Position numbers and translations under genes: made by a program
From: Streptococcus sp. 29896
GTDB taxonomy: Bacteria; Bacillota; Bacilli; Lactobacillales; Streptococcaceae
Direction: 5' to 3'
NCBI RefSeq assembly: GCF_032594915.1
Contig: NZ_CP118733.1
Location: 1,116,001 to 1,180,000 of the forward strand
Length of the DNA: 64,000 bases
The notes under the pieces: generated by a model
The model's database searches: none
Told to the model about the DNA's origin: nothing
Seen by the model: the letters and a program-made list of their open reading frames with translations, nothing else
Shown: piece by piece, positions 28,260 to 37,929 of the stretch
Layout: each line of letters begins with the position of its first letter
Position numbering within the stretch: position 1 is the first letter of the stretch

Positions 28260-28982
28260 TTACAACCCAAAAATTTGTGCGTTTTCTTTAGCATCATGAA
28301 GTGCTTTGAAGGTATAAAAATCGTCTGGAGTCGTGATTTTTATGTTCTCAAAAGGACCCTCAACAATTTTCAACTTGCGATTATACATTCCCATCAGAGT
28401 GCTTGAGTCAATCGCATTAGTAATTCCTTTAGTGATAGCATCGCGTTGCACCTCAAGGATATCCTTTAAATAGAAACTCTGCGGTGCCTTTGCAATAAAA
28501 GAGCGCGTTCTATCAACTACTTCATCGATATTGTTGTCAGCATCAATTAAAACAACCGTTTCTTTTGCAGGTACAGAAGTAATTGCAGAGCCATATCCTT
28601 TCACTGTAGCGATATTATCAGAAATAGTCTGAGCATTAATAAGAGGACGCACACCATCATGAATAAGAACAATAGATTCTTCATCACCAACCACATTCTC
28701 AGCAGCCTCAAGACCATTGAAAATAGACATTTGGCCCGTTTCTCCACCTGAAACAACTGCTTTGACCTTTGTCAAAGAAAACTTGGTCACCAATCGCTCC
28801 ATGTAATCCAACCAATCAGCCACACAAACCACTACAATGGCATCAATCTCAGGGTGATTTTCAAAAAGTTCAATAGTGTGAACAATAATTGGTTTGCCAT
28901 GAACTTCTAAAAATTGCTTAGGCAAACCTTTTGATTGCATACGTGAGCCAACACCCCCGGCAAAAATAACACCAATATTCAT
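28260..28982 (-). CDS. IspD/TarI-family cytidylyltransferase
   Basis: 240 residues from ATG 28982, chosen over an upstream ATG at 29003 because AAGGAG is six bases away and the protein then starts MNIGVIFAGGVGSRM, the nucleotidyltransferase signature. LIHDGVRPL (about 110) and the DSSTLMG region are also typical. It makes a CDP-activated alcohol from CTP. In a LicD neighbourhood this is more likely CDP-ribitol or a similar polyol than the isoprenoid intermediate. Overlaps nothing; LicD ends 2 bp upstream. Confidence 0.82.
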   Translation of the reverse strand: MNIGVIFAGGVGSRMQSKGLPKQFLEVHGKPIIVHTIELFENHPEIDAIVVVCVADWLDYMERLVTKFSLTKVKAVVSGGETGQMSIFNGLEAAENVVGDEESIVLIHDGVRPLINAQTISDNIATVKGYGSAITSVPAKETVVLIDADNNIDEVVDRTRSFIAKAPQSFYLKDILEVQRDAITKGITNAIDSSTLMGMYNRKLKIVEGPFENIKITTPDDFYTFKALHDAKENAQIFGL

Positions 28983-28984
28983 GA

Positions 28985-29806
28985 CTACTCCTTCCAATAC
29001 CATGTATAATAATCGTGACTTTCACGTTTATTCTCTGGCGGCAATTCCATGTAGGAAGCTCCATAGAGCTGATTGAGGTACACTTTTTCATTTTTTATTT
29101 TACGAACAGTCAGATACTCAAAAATGATATCTTCATATGTATCAAAGATTTCAGCTGGGAAACATTCTTTCAATCGATAGCGTGAATCTGTGTACCCTCT
29201 GTATTTTGCGCTTGTTGCATTATAAGTTGACATCACTTTATCCACTTGCTCTGCTTTTTGCTTAGCTTTACCGTGATAAAGAGCAAAACGAGGCATACCT
29301 AAAATCAGGCGAGCAAAAGCGAAAAGATAGTTTGAACCGCTAGCAAAATTGGGAAAGGTCGTACACTTAAGATTCTCTGCTGCTGACCTTACTTTTTTGA
29401 AAAAGCGGTTGCGTTCTTCTTGACTATCTGGCAATTTATCAATTGGGAAGATATCAATAAATAATCCTGTCCATGGGTGAATACGGTCAGTCTTACTAAT
29501 ATAACAAGACTTGCTATGATAAAGCTTTGCAAAAGGCCAGAGATTACGCTCTCTCGAATGGTGTAGCAATTTAAAATCAGGATTATTATCTTCAGCAAGA
29601 ACCTTCATTAGCCGTTCATAGTGACTACGTTCCAGCATTAAATCAATATCATCATCCCAAGGAATAAAACCTTTGTGACGCATAGCTCCAAGAAGACTCC
29701 CCCCACCAAGAGAATATTCTATCTGGTTGTCCCTAGCAACCAGATCAATGTATGATAGCATATCGAGTTGAATCTGACGCATTTCTGCTTGACTTATTTG
29801 ACGCAT
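28985..29806 (-). CDS. LicD family phosphotransferase
   Basis: 273 residues. GGSLLGAMRHKGFIPWDDDID (about 34-54, quoted in part: GAMRHKGFIPWDDDID) is the diagnostic LicD nucleotidyltransferase-like motif. LicD proteins transfer a phospho-alcohol (phosphocholine, or other phospho-polyols) from a CDP donor to a sugar. With the following cytidylyltransferase and SDR it forms a three-gene module that probably decorates the glycan with a phosphodiester-linked group. Confidence 0.87.
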   Translation of the reverse strand: MRQISQAEMRQIQLDMLSYIDLVARDNQIEYSLGGGSLLGAMRHKGFIPWDDDIDLMLERSHYERLMKVLAEDNNPDFKLLHHSRERNLWPFAKLYHSKSCYISKTDRIHPWTGLFIDIFPIDKLPDSQEERNRFFKKVRSAAENLKCTTFPNFASGSNYLFAFARLILGMPRFALYHGKAKQKAEQVDKVMSTYNATSAKYRGYTDSRYRLKECFPAEIFDTYEDIIFEYLTVRKIKNEKVYLNQLYGASYMELPPENKRESHDYYTWYWKE

Positions 29807-29825
29807 GAATTTATTTTCGGATAGA

Positions 29826-30791
29826 CTAGATTAGAGCAACAAGAATGTCAATCAACATCAACTTATTAAATCCGAATTCTCCTCTTTTTAGTTTTGTAAA
29901 TTGCAGACCTCTACGATGGATAAGAGCTTTGTACTCTTTCTCAATCCTTAAGTACATCTGTCTTGCATCTGTTTTGATACTAGAATTAGATGTGAGTTCT
30001 TGAATACTAGTTAGGACTGTCATTAGGTTTTCATAAAAAATCTTTGTTGTTTTTTTCTGATTTTTTACTTGTTGAATAATACTTGGAGTCTTTTGAACAC
30101 TTGTAGCATTACTTGAATGTTGACGATATTTAATTAATTGTCTATTAAGATAGTAAGTACTATTACGAGCGGATCCCAAAATAAACAAGCCCACATCATG
30201 CGCAATCGAATTATCTCGATGAGACTGCACTTTTAAAAATTCTTGACGAATGGTATCCGTAAACAAGAAGCAACACCCTAGAAAAGGATGATGTGAAAAA
30301 TGAGCTGCCTGAGGAACCTTTTCAATCTCACCATCATTCTTAGAAATTCCTAATTTTTCATAAGAATCGTTCAAAATCTTTTTAACACCGACATCTGAAG
30401 TGTAATAATATTCGATGCGATGCATAAGCACCTCGATTTGAGGATTACTTTGCATGGTATCTAGCATGACTTGACACTTATTCAAGTTCCAAATATCATC
30501 CTGATCACATAGAAATACAAAGTCACTTGAAACAGCCTCCATTAGAGCTATAAAGGATTTTTTCCAGCCTATATTCTTACCAGAAATAATATTCCATAAT
30601 AGTCTTGGATGCTTACCAGCATATTCGTTCAAAATTGCCAACGTATTATCACTTGACCCATCATCTCGAACGAGAAAAGTAACAGATACTTCTGGATTGT
30701 CTAGAATCGTTTGCTGGACAATACTATCTAGCTGTTCTTTTAAAAATTCTTGACCATTGTAAGTTGACATGGCAATGGTTACACGAATCAT
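29826..30791 (-). CDS. Glycosyltransferase family 2
   Basis: 321 residues with AMSTYNGQEFLKEQLDSI (about 7-24), LVRDDGSSDNT (about 40-50) and FLCDQDDIWN (about 91-100), GT2 hallmarks. Related to, but clearly distinct from, the tandem pair downstream. The gap to LicD is 19 bp, and the upstream membrane protein gene ends 3 bp before it. Confidence 0.86.
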   Translation of the reverse strand: MIRVTIAMSTYNGQEFLKEQLDSIVQQTILDNPEVSVTFLVRDDGSSDNTLAILNEYAGKHPRLLWNIISGKNIGWKKSFIALMEAVSSDFVFLCDQDDIWNLNKCQVMLDTMQSNPQIEVLMHRIEYYYTSDVGVKKILNDSYEKLGISKNDGEIEKVPQAAHFSHHPFLGCCFLFTDTIRQEFLKVQSHRDNSIAHDVGLFILGSARNSTYYLNRQLIKYRQHSSNATSVQKTPSIIQQVKNQKKTTKIFYENLMTVLTSIQELTSNSSIKTDARQMYLRIEKEYKALIHRRGLQFTKLKRGEFGFNKLMLIDILVALI

Positions 30792-30794
30792 TTT

Positions 30795-32561
30795 CTATCC
30801 TTTCCTAATCACAAGGTAGGCAATAACAGCTACCACCAAAATTGTTACCACTATAAAAATCAATGCCATCCAGTATGGGTTGGGCAGCAAAGTTGCATTC
30901 TGACCTTCCTTGAGAATCTGTAATGCATTATACTCCATTTTTCCATAATCTAAATCAAGGATAAATCCATTAACCTGATAATCTCCAAACTGTGCTTTTG
31001 ATTCACTATCCTTAGCTACTTTAAATAATTGAACATCAGTGGCCGTAGCATATCCCTCAGGTACTTTGACTTGCTTTAAAAAATAGGTGTATTCACTAGA
31101 TAGACCTCGCAATTTGAATAAGGCCTCATTACTCTTTGTTTGATTACTTTCATCATATGCCCAGATTTTTTCGTTAAATGGCAGAACAGACTTGTAGCCA
31201 TCCAAGTAAATAACTTGATTGCCTGAAATAGTAAAATTCGACTCAGCCTCTACTAACCTCTCTTTTTCAAGTCCTGATTTCTCCCAGATTATCTGTTTTT
31301 CAGAATTGTAATTCAAAATATATACTTGACCTGATTTATCAAAGCGTCCAAGAATATACTCTGCGCCCGTCAACAGCTGGTGACTGTTCCCATCTGTCAT
31401 AACAAAGTTAACGTTGTTACTATAAACTTGTGGAGTCAACAGATATTTTCCATCCGCTATGACATAAATACCTTGACGATTATTTTGATTTTCAACAACT
31501 AAATTCTTAGTAAACCTTTTTTCTTCCTCTGTATCGGATTGATAAATATCAATAAGATACGAAGCTGTAGATACAACATGTCCTGTAACTGTTATAAATT
31601 CATCAGATCTACTATTAATATCAACCTTTATTTTTTTTATCGATTGTAACTTAGATAAGGCAGTTTCAAATTCTTGTTCATCAGTCTCAATGTATCGTTT
31701 TGAAAGTTTAAAAATCTCACCATCTAAGCTTACATTTTCAGGTAAAGGCTCAATATTCACCAATGTCCCATCCTGCCCCTTTTTTTCACGTACAAAATGA
31801 ACTTCTTCAGTAAATGGTGCATTGATCTCATCAATAATAAAATTTGGAGATACTTCGAGTTCAAGAGAGGAAATACTTTCTAACGGAATTTTATAGGTCA
31901 CGCTTTCCCCAATATCAGCTGTATGATATCCATCAATTTCAGTTGCATCTACAGTGATATTCCCTTGGTCAATGAGCGTATTCCCTAAATGTACTGTCTC
32001 TTCTTTATCATCAAGTTTGATTACTTCAAAGCTATTATCATTTGAGTTTTGGAAAATCGTCCATCCTTGTTTAAGTTCTGCAATAGATAGCCCCTCCTCT
32101 GAAGTAAACCGGTATCGAGCATTTTCTGGAATATGAAGAGGAACTTGCATTTGAAACTCGTTAAGTACATTTAGAAAGGGCCGGTTGTCTCTATACAAAA
32201 CTTCCAACACAGCCTTACTCTCCTCTTCGGTGAGTTCAACTCCCTCTCCAAACACAAGTGTGTCTGATAATCGAATTATCTTCCCATTAACTTCATAAAG
32301 TTTTTTGAAATCGTCTACAGTATAGTGGTCAAGTTCATTATTCTCAAACGTACCAGATTGGATTTTTTCAAAGGCAATTTGATAATTCGTCGCCTGAATT
32401 TGAATACTATAAATAGGATTGTTATTATAATAGTAATAGGCACTAACTTGTGAAGTTTGATTTTGTACTTTGGCCTGTGCTGCTGGCATTGGTAAAAACA
32501 ATCCCAAAATTAGAGCGATAAACGCCATTTTTTTCTTATTTACCATCTTTGTCTCGTTCAT
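30795..32561 (-). CDS. Membrane-anchored surface protein with Cna-B/SpaA-like region, unknown function
   Basis: 588 residues: a signal peptide (about 10-31, ending AQA), a long extracellular part, and a C-terminal membrane segment (about 563-585) followed by RKG. Residues about 400-520 carry a LLTGAEYIL element and later YTYFLKQVKVPEGY, the pattern of Cna-B/SpaA pilin-type domains (AGA-x-F ... KE-x-APEGY). There is no clear LPxTG. Two possible starts: 32561, used here, and 32546. It sits between gacJ and a glycosyltransferase gene, an odd place for an adhesin-like protein. Function unknown. Confidence 0.72.
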   Translation of the reverse strand: MNETKMVNKKKMAFIALILGLFLPMPAAQAKVQNQTSQVSAYYYYNNNPIYSIQIQATNYQIAFEKIQSGTFENNELDHYTVDDFKKLYEVNGKIIRLSDTLVFGEGVELTEEESKAVLEVLYRDNRPFLNVLNEFQMQVPLHIPENARYRFTSEEGLSIAELKQGWTIFQNSNDNSFEVIKLDDKEETVHLGNTLIDQGNITVDATEIDGYHTADIGESVTYKIPLESISSLELEVSPNFIIDEINAPFTEEVHFVREKKGQDGTLVNIEPLPENVSLDGEIFKLSKRYIETDEQEFETALSKLQSIKKIKVDINSRSDEFITVTGHVVSTASYLIDIYQSDTEEEKRFTKNLVVENQNNRQGIYVIADGKYLLTPQVYSNNVNFVMTDGNSHQLLTGAEYILGRFDKSGQVYILNYNSEKQIIWEKSGLEKERLVEAESNFTISGNQVIYLDGYKSVLPFNEKIWAYDESNQTKSNEALFKLRGLSSEYTYFLKQVKVPEGYATATDVQLFKVAKDSESKAQFGDYQVNGFILDLDYGKMEYNALQILKEGQNATLLPNPYWMALIFIVVTILVVAVIAYLVIRKG

Positions 32562-32892
32562 GTAATTCTTTTTTGAGGAGGGAAACTTCCTGTATTAAGG
32601 TTTTAATTTCTTGTTCCCGCTGAGCAGAATGAGTCGTATCACTAATTTCTAAGAAAAATAGAAAAACTAATGCAGAGAAGAGCAAAAAATTAATTGTAAA
32701 TCCAAAGCCTATTTTGTGAGCAACGTAGGCAACACTTGTCGGAAAAATACTGATAAAGATGAGTATCAGACCAATCAAGAGCCACGGTAACGCTTTTTTT
32801 ACTGAAAAGGAATGGCGATTGACCATTCGGACAATGAAAAACATCAGCAATACCGCTAGAACAATCATCTCTACTTGTAACAGTAAACTCAT
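32536..32892 (-). CDS. gacJ: GacJ-like DUF2304 membrane protein
   Basis: 118 residues with three hydrophobic segments (about 4-24, 34-52, 66-88) and a charged coiled-coil-like tail, the layout of DUF2304 proteins. In group A streptococcus GacJ binds GacI and raises its activity. Immediate downstream position and 1-bp gap to the GacI-like gene support the same partnership here. Confidence 0.82.
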   Translation of the reverse strand: MSLLLQVEMIVLAVLLMFFIVRMVNRHSFSVKKALPWLLIGLILIFISIFPTSVAYVAHKIGFGFTINFLLFSALVFLFFLEISDTTHSAQREQEIKTLIQEVSLLKKELHERDKDGK

Positions 32893-32893
32893 G

Positions 32894-33616
32894 TTAATTC
32901 TCCTTCATATAAGCTGCCATGATGATTGATAACAGTACATCAACCATATAGGTAATAGATTTTAAGGCGCTAATGCTAGAGACTCCTTCTGTTCGTTCAA
33001 ACATGTTGGCAGGAATTTCTTCAACACTATAGCCTTTTTTTAGAATTCGAACAATCGTCTCAGGCTCAGGATAAGCAACTGGATAACGTTTAGCAAAGTA
33101 AGAAACAATTTCTTTATTGGCCACACGATAACCGCTAGTGGTATCATAGATTCGCTTATGTGTTGTCAACTTAATCAAGTTGGAAATCAGATTAATCCCC
33201 ATACGACGCATAGCTGTTGACTGAAAATTTTCTTTGGATTTGTCCACAAAACGAGAACCAATAACAAAATCACAACTGCCATCTAGGACAGGAGTAACTA
33301 GATTTACAATACTGGCAATATCGTGCTGTCCGTCACCATCAAACTGAACTGCAGCATCGTAGTTGTTGCGCTCAGCATAGATATAACCAGTTTGTACAGC
33401 TCCGCCAATTCCTAGATTTCGAACCAAATCCACATGATTTAAATTATATTCATCTAAAATTTGAGATGTCTTATCCTTTGATCCATCATTGATAACCAAG
33501 TAGTCTATTTGAAAGGCTAGATGATTTCGCTTTTTAAAACTTTCAATAGACTGAACGGTTCTTAAGATGCTTCCTTCTTCATTGTAAGCTGGAATGATAA
33601 TTAGAACTTTTTTCAT
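32894..33616 (-). CDS. gacI: GacI-like polyprenyl-phosphate sugar synthase (GT2, DPM1-like)
   Basis: 240 residues. IIPAYNEEGSI (about 7-17), VINDGSKDKT (about 41-50) and the QFDGDGQHD metal motif (about 94-102). Family members transfer a sugar to undecaprenyl phosphate; GacI makes GlcNAc-P-Und for side-chain addition outside the cell. Pairs with the DUF2304 protein. The actual sugar is not readable from sequence. Overlaps the preceding rhamnosyltransferase gene by four bases. Confidence 0.85.
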   Translation of the reverse strand: MKKVLIIIPAYNEEGSILRTVQSIESFKKRNHLAFQIDYLVINDGSKDKTSQILDEYNLNHVDLVRNLGIGGAVQTGYIYAERNNYDAAVQFDGDGQHDIASIVNLVTPVLDGSCDFVIGSRFVDKSKENFQSTAMRRMGINLISNLIKLTTHKRIYDTTSGYRVANKEIVSYFAKRYPVAYPEPETIVRILKKGYSVEEIPANMFERTEGVSSISALKSITYMVDVLLSIIMAAYMKEN

Positions 33617-34554
33617 TTGTTTCTTTCGTTATAAATATTTGTCAGTAACAAAAATCTAAAAACAAAAATATGTTTCCATTGATTTTTAGAATACTTGTAT
33701 TTCAAAATCCTTGATAAGCGTCCTATAAAACTTTGCTTATCGATATCACTAAAATTTTCAATCATTTCACGAGCATCTTTTGGAAGAGCTGAAAATTTAA
33801 GAAGATAATTTGCTTGCTTTTGAGTATCGTGAATTAATTTCCAATAGCGAGTAAATATATATCTTGGACCTAATCTAAAAATTTTAAATCGCTTCCCCAA
33901 CGTTCTAGCCCCTAATACATTATTACCGTGTTGACGGTAGAGTTCGCCAGGTTGGTCGATATAGATGAGTTTACCGAGGGCGCTGGCGAGGAGGGCTAGG
34001 TACCAGTCATGCATGATGATCGTTTCGTCACCTTGCCAGAGTTGTGCTAGGGCATGATTGAACATAGCAACGCCACCTGTTACGGTATTTTCCGTCAATT
34101 CTTGGACCAATTGCGTGTTGGCATGGTGGGACTGGCTTCGAATCATGCTTTCGTTTAAAATTCTCAGGTTTTCGTCAACCACTTTGAGATCCATATAAAC
34201 CATCACAGGTAGATCCTGAGGATGTTTTACAGCCTCGTCTAGACAAACTTGCATCTTATCTGGCAACCACACATCATCCTGGTCGCATAAAAAATAATAA
34301 TCAGCAGCTTCTTCTGTCAAAACTGCGTGAAAACTAGCGATGACTCCGAGATTTTGTTTGACATCCTTATTGATAAATCGAATGCGAGAATCTTGTTCGC
34401 AAAAAGATGAAATGATATCACAGGTTTTATCTGTTGAACCATCATCACGAATCAATAAGTTCCAGTCTTGGAATGTCTGGGCCAAAATAGACTCAATCTG
34501 CTCTGCTAAAAATCGTTCACCATTATAGGTGGACATGAGAATATTTACTTTCAT
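33613..34554 (-). CDS. rgpB: Rhamnosyltransferase, RgpB/GacC-like (GT2)
   Basis: 313 residues from ATG 34554, chosen because it overlaps the upstream stop codon (ATGA) and opens directly with MKVNILMSTYNGERF; the frame extends 14 codons further up without support. LLIRDDGSTDKT (about 32-43) and YFLCDQDDVWLPDKM (about 84-98) are GT2 motifs. It is expected to extend the first rhamnose placed by the neighbouring RgpA-type enzyme. Confidence 0.85.
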   Translation of the reverse strand: MKVNILMSTYNGERFLAEQIESILAQTFQDWNLLIRDDGSTDKTCDIISSFCEQDSRIRFINKDVKQNLGVIASFHAVLTEEAADYYFLCDQDDVWLPDKMQVCLDEAVKHPQDLPVMVYMDLKVVDENLRILNESMIRSQSHHANTQLVQELTENTVTGGVAMFNHALAQLWQGDETIIMHDWYLALLASALGKLIYIDQPGELYRQHGNNVLGARTLGKRFKIFRLGPRYIFTRYWKLIHDTQKQANYLLKFSALPKDAREMIENFSDIDKQSFIGRLSRILKYKYSKNQWKHIFVFRFLLLTNIYNERNK

Positions 34555-35699
34555 TCTTGAAATAAAGCCTCGTATTGTTCCACAATTATATCCCAAGTAT
34601 ATCGTTCTGCCATCAAGTTTTTGGCAGCAATACCTCGGTCTTTTTGCGCACTAGATTCAGTCATATGGTCAATCAATTTTGTTAGCTCATATGGGGATTT
34701 ATCCCAGTAGTAAACCGTATCTAAGGCGACTTTTTTATTAAAATCAACACCTAATACCAAGTTTTCTTCGGTATGGCCAAGGGCCTCTAGTAAGCCTGGA
34801 TTAGTTCCTCCGACCTCGTGACCATGTATATATGCACGACATGCCTGGCGAAGGTACTTCAAGAGATCTTGCTGATAGATGGTACCAATAAACTTCACTC
34901 GTTTATCTTTTGAGAATCCTGTCTTCTCATCTAGCTTTTCAAAATATGCAGATCCTTGGTAGTTGCAGACAATCACTAAATCCATCTGTGTCTTGGATTG
35001 TAGAAACTCCTTAAGAATCCACTCATAGTTATTTTCAGGTACAAATCGACCGACCACTAAGAAATACTGGCCTTCCTTCAAATCCCACTGTTCAAACAAT
35101 TCTCGAACTTGAGATGACTCCGAGGTGAGTTGGGAGGGCGTTTGATCGGTACCATAGGCGATGAACTGGGTCTTGACACCTGGATAGGCCTGGTGTAAAT
35201 AGTCTTCAATGCCCTGGTTATCAGCAACAATCAAGTCAGCCTTTTGTGCCATCATTTTCTCAGAAAATTTCAGGTAGGCTTGAACTGGTTTGGGCCATTT
35301 AGCACGTTTCCACTCCAATCCATCAGGGTTTACAAGGAGTTTCCCACCAACAGAGTGAATCATATGAGCAAAGGGAACGATGAAGCCACCTATGGTATTT
35401 CCCAAAATGTAGAAAACAGGAGAATCGATTGCCTGTTTTTTAACAATGGAAATTGCATAGTGGATAGCCTGCATATCATAAGCGATTACACGAGCTGGAC
35501 CGAGTTTAGGTGGATTAATGGTAAAACAATCAACCCCTTTAAAATCAAAATGTGTCTGATGCTCAGTGTCTGAGAGACAAGCCACATGGTATTGAATGGT
35601 CGAATCTTGTTGATGGGTCACTAGCTGTTCAACGAAAGTCTCAAAACCACCGTATTTAGCCGGAAGTCCTCGACTTCCAATGATAAAAATATGTTTCAT
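34551..35699 (-). CDS. rgpA: Initiating rhamnosyltransferase, RgpA/GacB-like (DUF1972 + GT4)
   Basis: 382 residues. N-terminal DUF1972 region with IIGSRGLPAKYGGFETFVE (about 5-23), C-terminal GT4 donor domain with HGHEVGGTNPGLLEALGH (about 301-318). Homologues add the first rhamnose to GlcNAc-PP-undecaprenol. First gene of the second glycan transcription unit, with its own extended -10 promoter about 35 bp upstream. Confidence 0.88.
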   Translation of the reverse strand: MKHIFIIGSRGLPAKYGGFETFVEQLVTHQQDSTIQYHVACLSDTEHQTHFDFKGVDCFTINPPKLGPARVIAYDMQAIHYAISIVKKQAIDSPVFYILGNTIGGFIVPFAHMIHSVGGKLLVNPDGLEWKRAKWPKPVQAYLKFSEKMMAQKADLIVADNQGIEDYLHQAYPGVKTQFIAYGTDQTPSQLTSESSQVRELFEQWDLKEGQYFLVVGRFVPENNYEWILKEFLQSKTQMDLVIVCNYQGSAYFEKLDEKTGFSKDKRVKFIGTIYQQDLLKYLRQACRAYIHGHEVGGTNPGLLEALGHTEENLVLGVDFNKKVALDTVYYWDKSPYELTKLIDHMTESSAQKDRGIAAKNLMAERYTWDIIVEQYEALFQE

Positions 35700-35730
35700 A
35701 TTACCTTCGCTTAAAAATTGTAATCAGATA

Positions 35731-35739
35731 ATTATACCA
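35731..35739 (-). promoter_or_regulatory. Promoter of the rgpA-led glycan operon
   Basis: - strand TG-G-TATAAT (TATAAT 35736-35731). The -35 (ATGAAA, 17 bp upstream) is weak. The 15-base word AAAATATGGTATAAT is shared exactly with the rmlA promoter region. Confidence 0.7.
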
Positions 35740-35757
35740 TATTTTCGACTGGATTTC

Positions 35758-35786
35758 ATGAAAAAAGCGAGTCCATGCTCGCTTTC
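35758..35786 (-). terminator. Terminator of the rml operon after rmlD
   Basis: - strand stem AAAGCGAG / CTCGCTTT around CATGGA, then TTTT. It begins 2 bp after the rmlD stop, separating the rml genes from the rgpA-led genes. Confidence 0.9.
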
Positions 35787-35787
35787 C

Positions 35788-36639
35788 TTATTTTTTAGTT
35801 TGGTTATAAAAAGCTTCAAGTGCTTCTTGCCAGGTTGGGATGACAAAGCCTGTAGCTTTTGCCTTGTCCAAGCTCATGGTTGAGTTGAATGGACGCTTAG
35901 CCTTGGCTGGGAATTGGCTCGAATCCACTGGCAATACCTTGGTGTTGGTATCCTTGAGAATTTCTGTCGCAAAGTCAAACCAAGTCGTATCTTCTGCTGC
36001 ATCGTTTGACAAATGGTAGTAACCAAATGCTTGCTTGGTGTCCACCAAGTGAATCATGAATTCCGCAAGGGTGCGTGTCCAGGTTGGGCGACCGTGTTGG
36101 TCATTGACAACCGTCAAAGTATCGCGGGTTTGAGCAAGATTTTGCATAGTAAAAACAAAGTTTTTACCATAGTTGCCAAAGACCCAAGCTGTACGAACAG
36201 TGTAGAACTTGTCTGCGAATTTCTCAACTGCTTCCTCACCCAGACGCTTGGTACGACCGTATTCAGATTGAGGATCTGGTTGGTCATCTACTTGCCACTC
36301 TTGACCGACTGGCAAATCACCGTTGAAAACATAGTCTGTTGAGATATAAACGAGGGTTGCACCGTATTTAGCTGCTGCCTTGGCAACATTTTCAGAGCCT
36401 GTTACGTTAATCTTGTAGTTGAGTTCCTTGCCCTCGTCTTCAGCCATATCAACAGCTGTGTAGGCTGCACAGTGGTAAACAACGCTTGGTTCTACTTCTG
36501 CAAAAAAGGCATCCACCTTGTCTGCATCCGTGATGTCCATTTCTGCTACGTCAGCGGCAACGTACTCAACACCACGCTCATCCAAGAGATAACGCAACTC
36601 TGTACCCAACTGACCATTTGCACCTGTAATTAAAATCAT
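35788..36639 (-). CDS. rmlD: dTDP-4-dehydrorhamnose reductase
   Basis: Final NADPH-dependent step to dTDP-L-rhamnose; GacA in group A streptococcus. 283 residues: GANGQLGTEL (about 6-15), CAAYTAVDMAE (about 61-71), YISTDYVFNG (about 98-107) and the YGRTKRLGE Tyr-x3-Lys site (about 128-136). Separated from rmlB by 54 bp holding a hairpin. Confidence 0.95.
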   Translation of the reverse strand: MILITGANGQLGTELRYLLDERGVEYVAADVAEMDITDADKVDAFFAEVEPSVVYHCAAYTAVDMAEDEGKELNYKINVTGSENVAKAAAKYGATLVYISTDYVFNGDLPVGQEWQVDDQPDPQSEYGRTKRLGEEAVEKFADKFYTVRTAWVFGNYGKNFVFTMQNLAQTRDTLTVVNDQHGRPTWTRTLAEFMIHLVDTKQAFGYYHLSNDAAEDTTWFDFATEILKDTNTKVLPVDSSQFPAKAKRPFNSTMSLDKAKATGFVIPTWQEALEAFYNQTKK

Positions 36640-36658
36640 ATTTACTCCTTATTTCAAG

Positions 36659-36686
36659 AAAGGCTTGGGCAAGAGCCCTAGCCTTT
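36659..36686 (-). other. Terminator-like hairpin between rmlB and rmlD
   Basis: AAAGGCT-t-GGGC / GCCC-t-AGCCTTT with a four-base loop, 11 pairs and one mismatch. Only a short T-stretch follows on the - strand, so partial termination or a processing site is more likely than a full stop. Confidence 0.55.
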
Positions 36687-36693
36687 AATAGTC

Positions 36694-37903
<1,210 letters not shown>

Positions 37904-37929
37904 GGAGCGGCTCGCTATGCTCGCTTTCT

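Noticed and set aside
28260..28982. Housekeeping IspD of the MEP isoprenoid pathway
   Set aside because: Streptococci generally use the mevalonate pathway, and the gene is locked in an operon with LicD and glycosyltransferases, so a CDP-polyol role is more likely.
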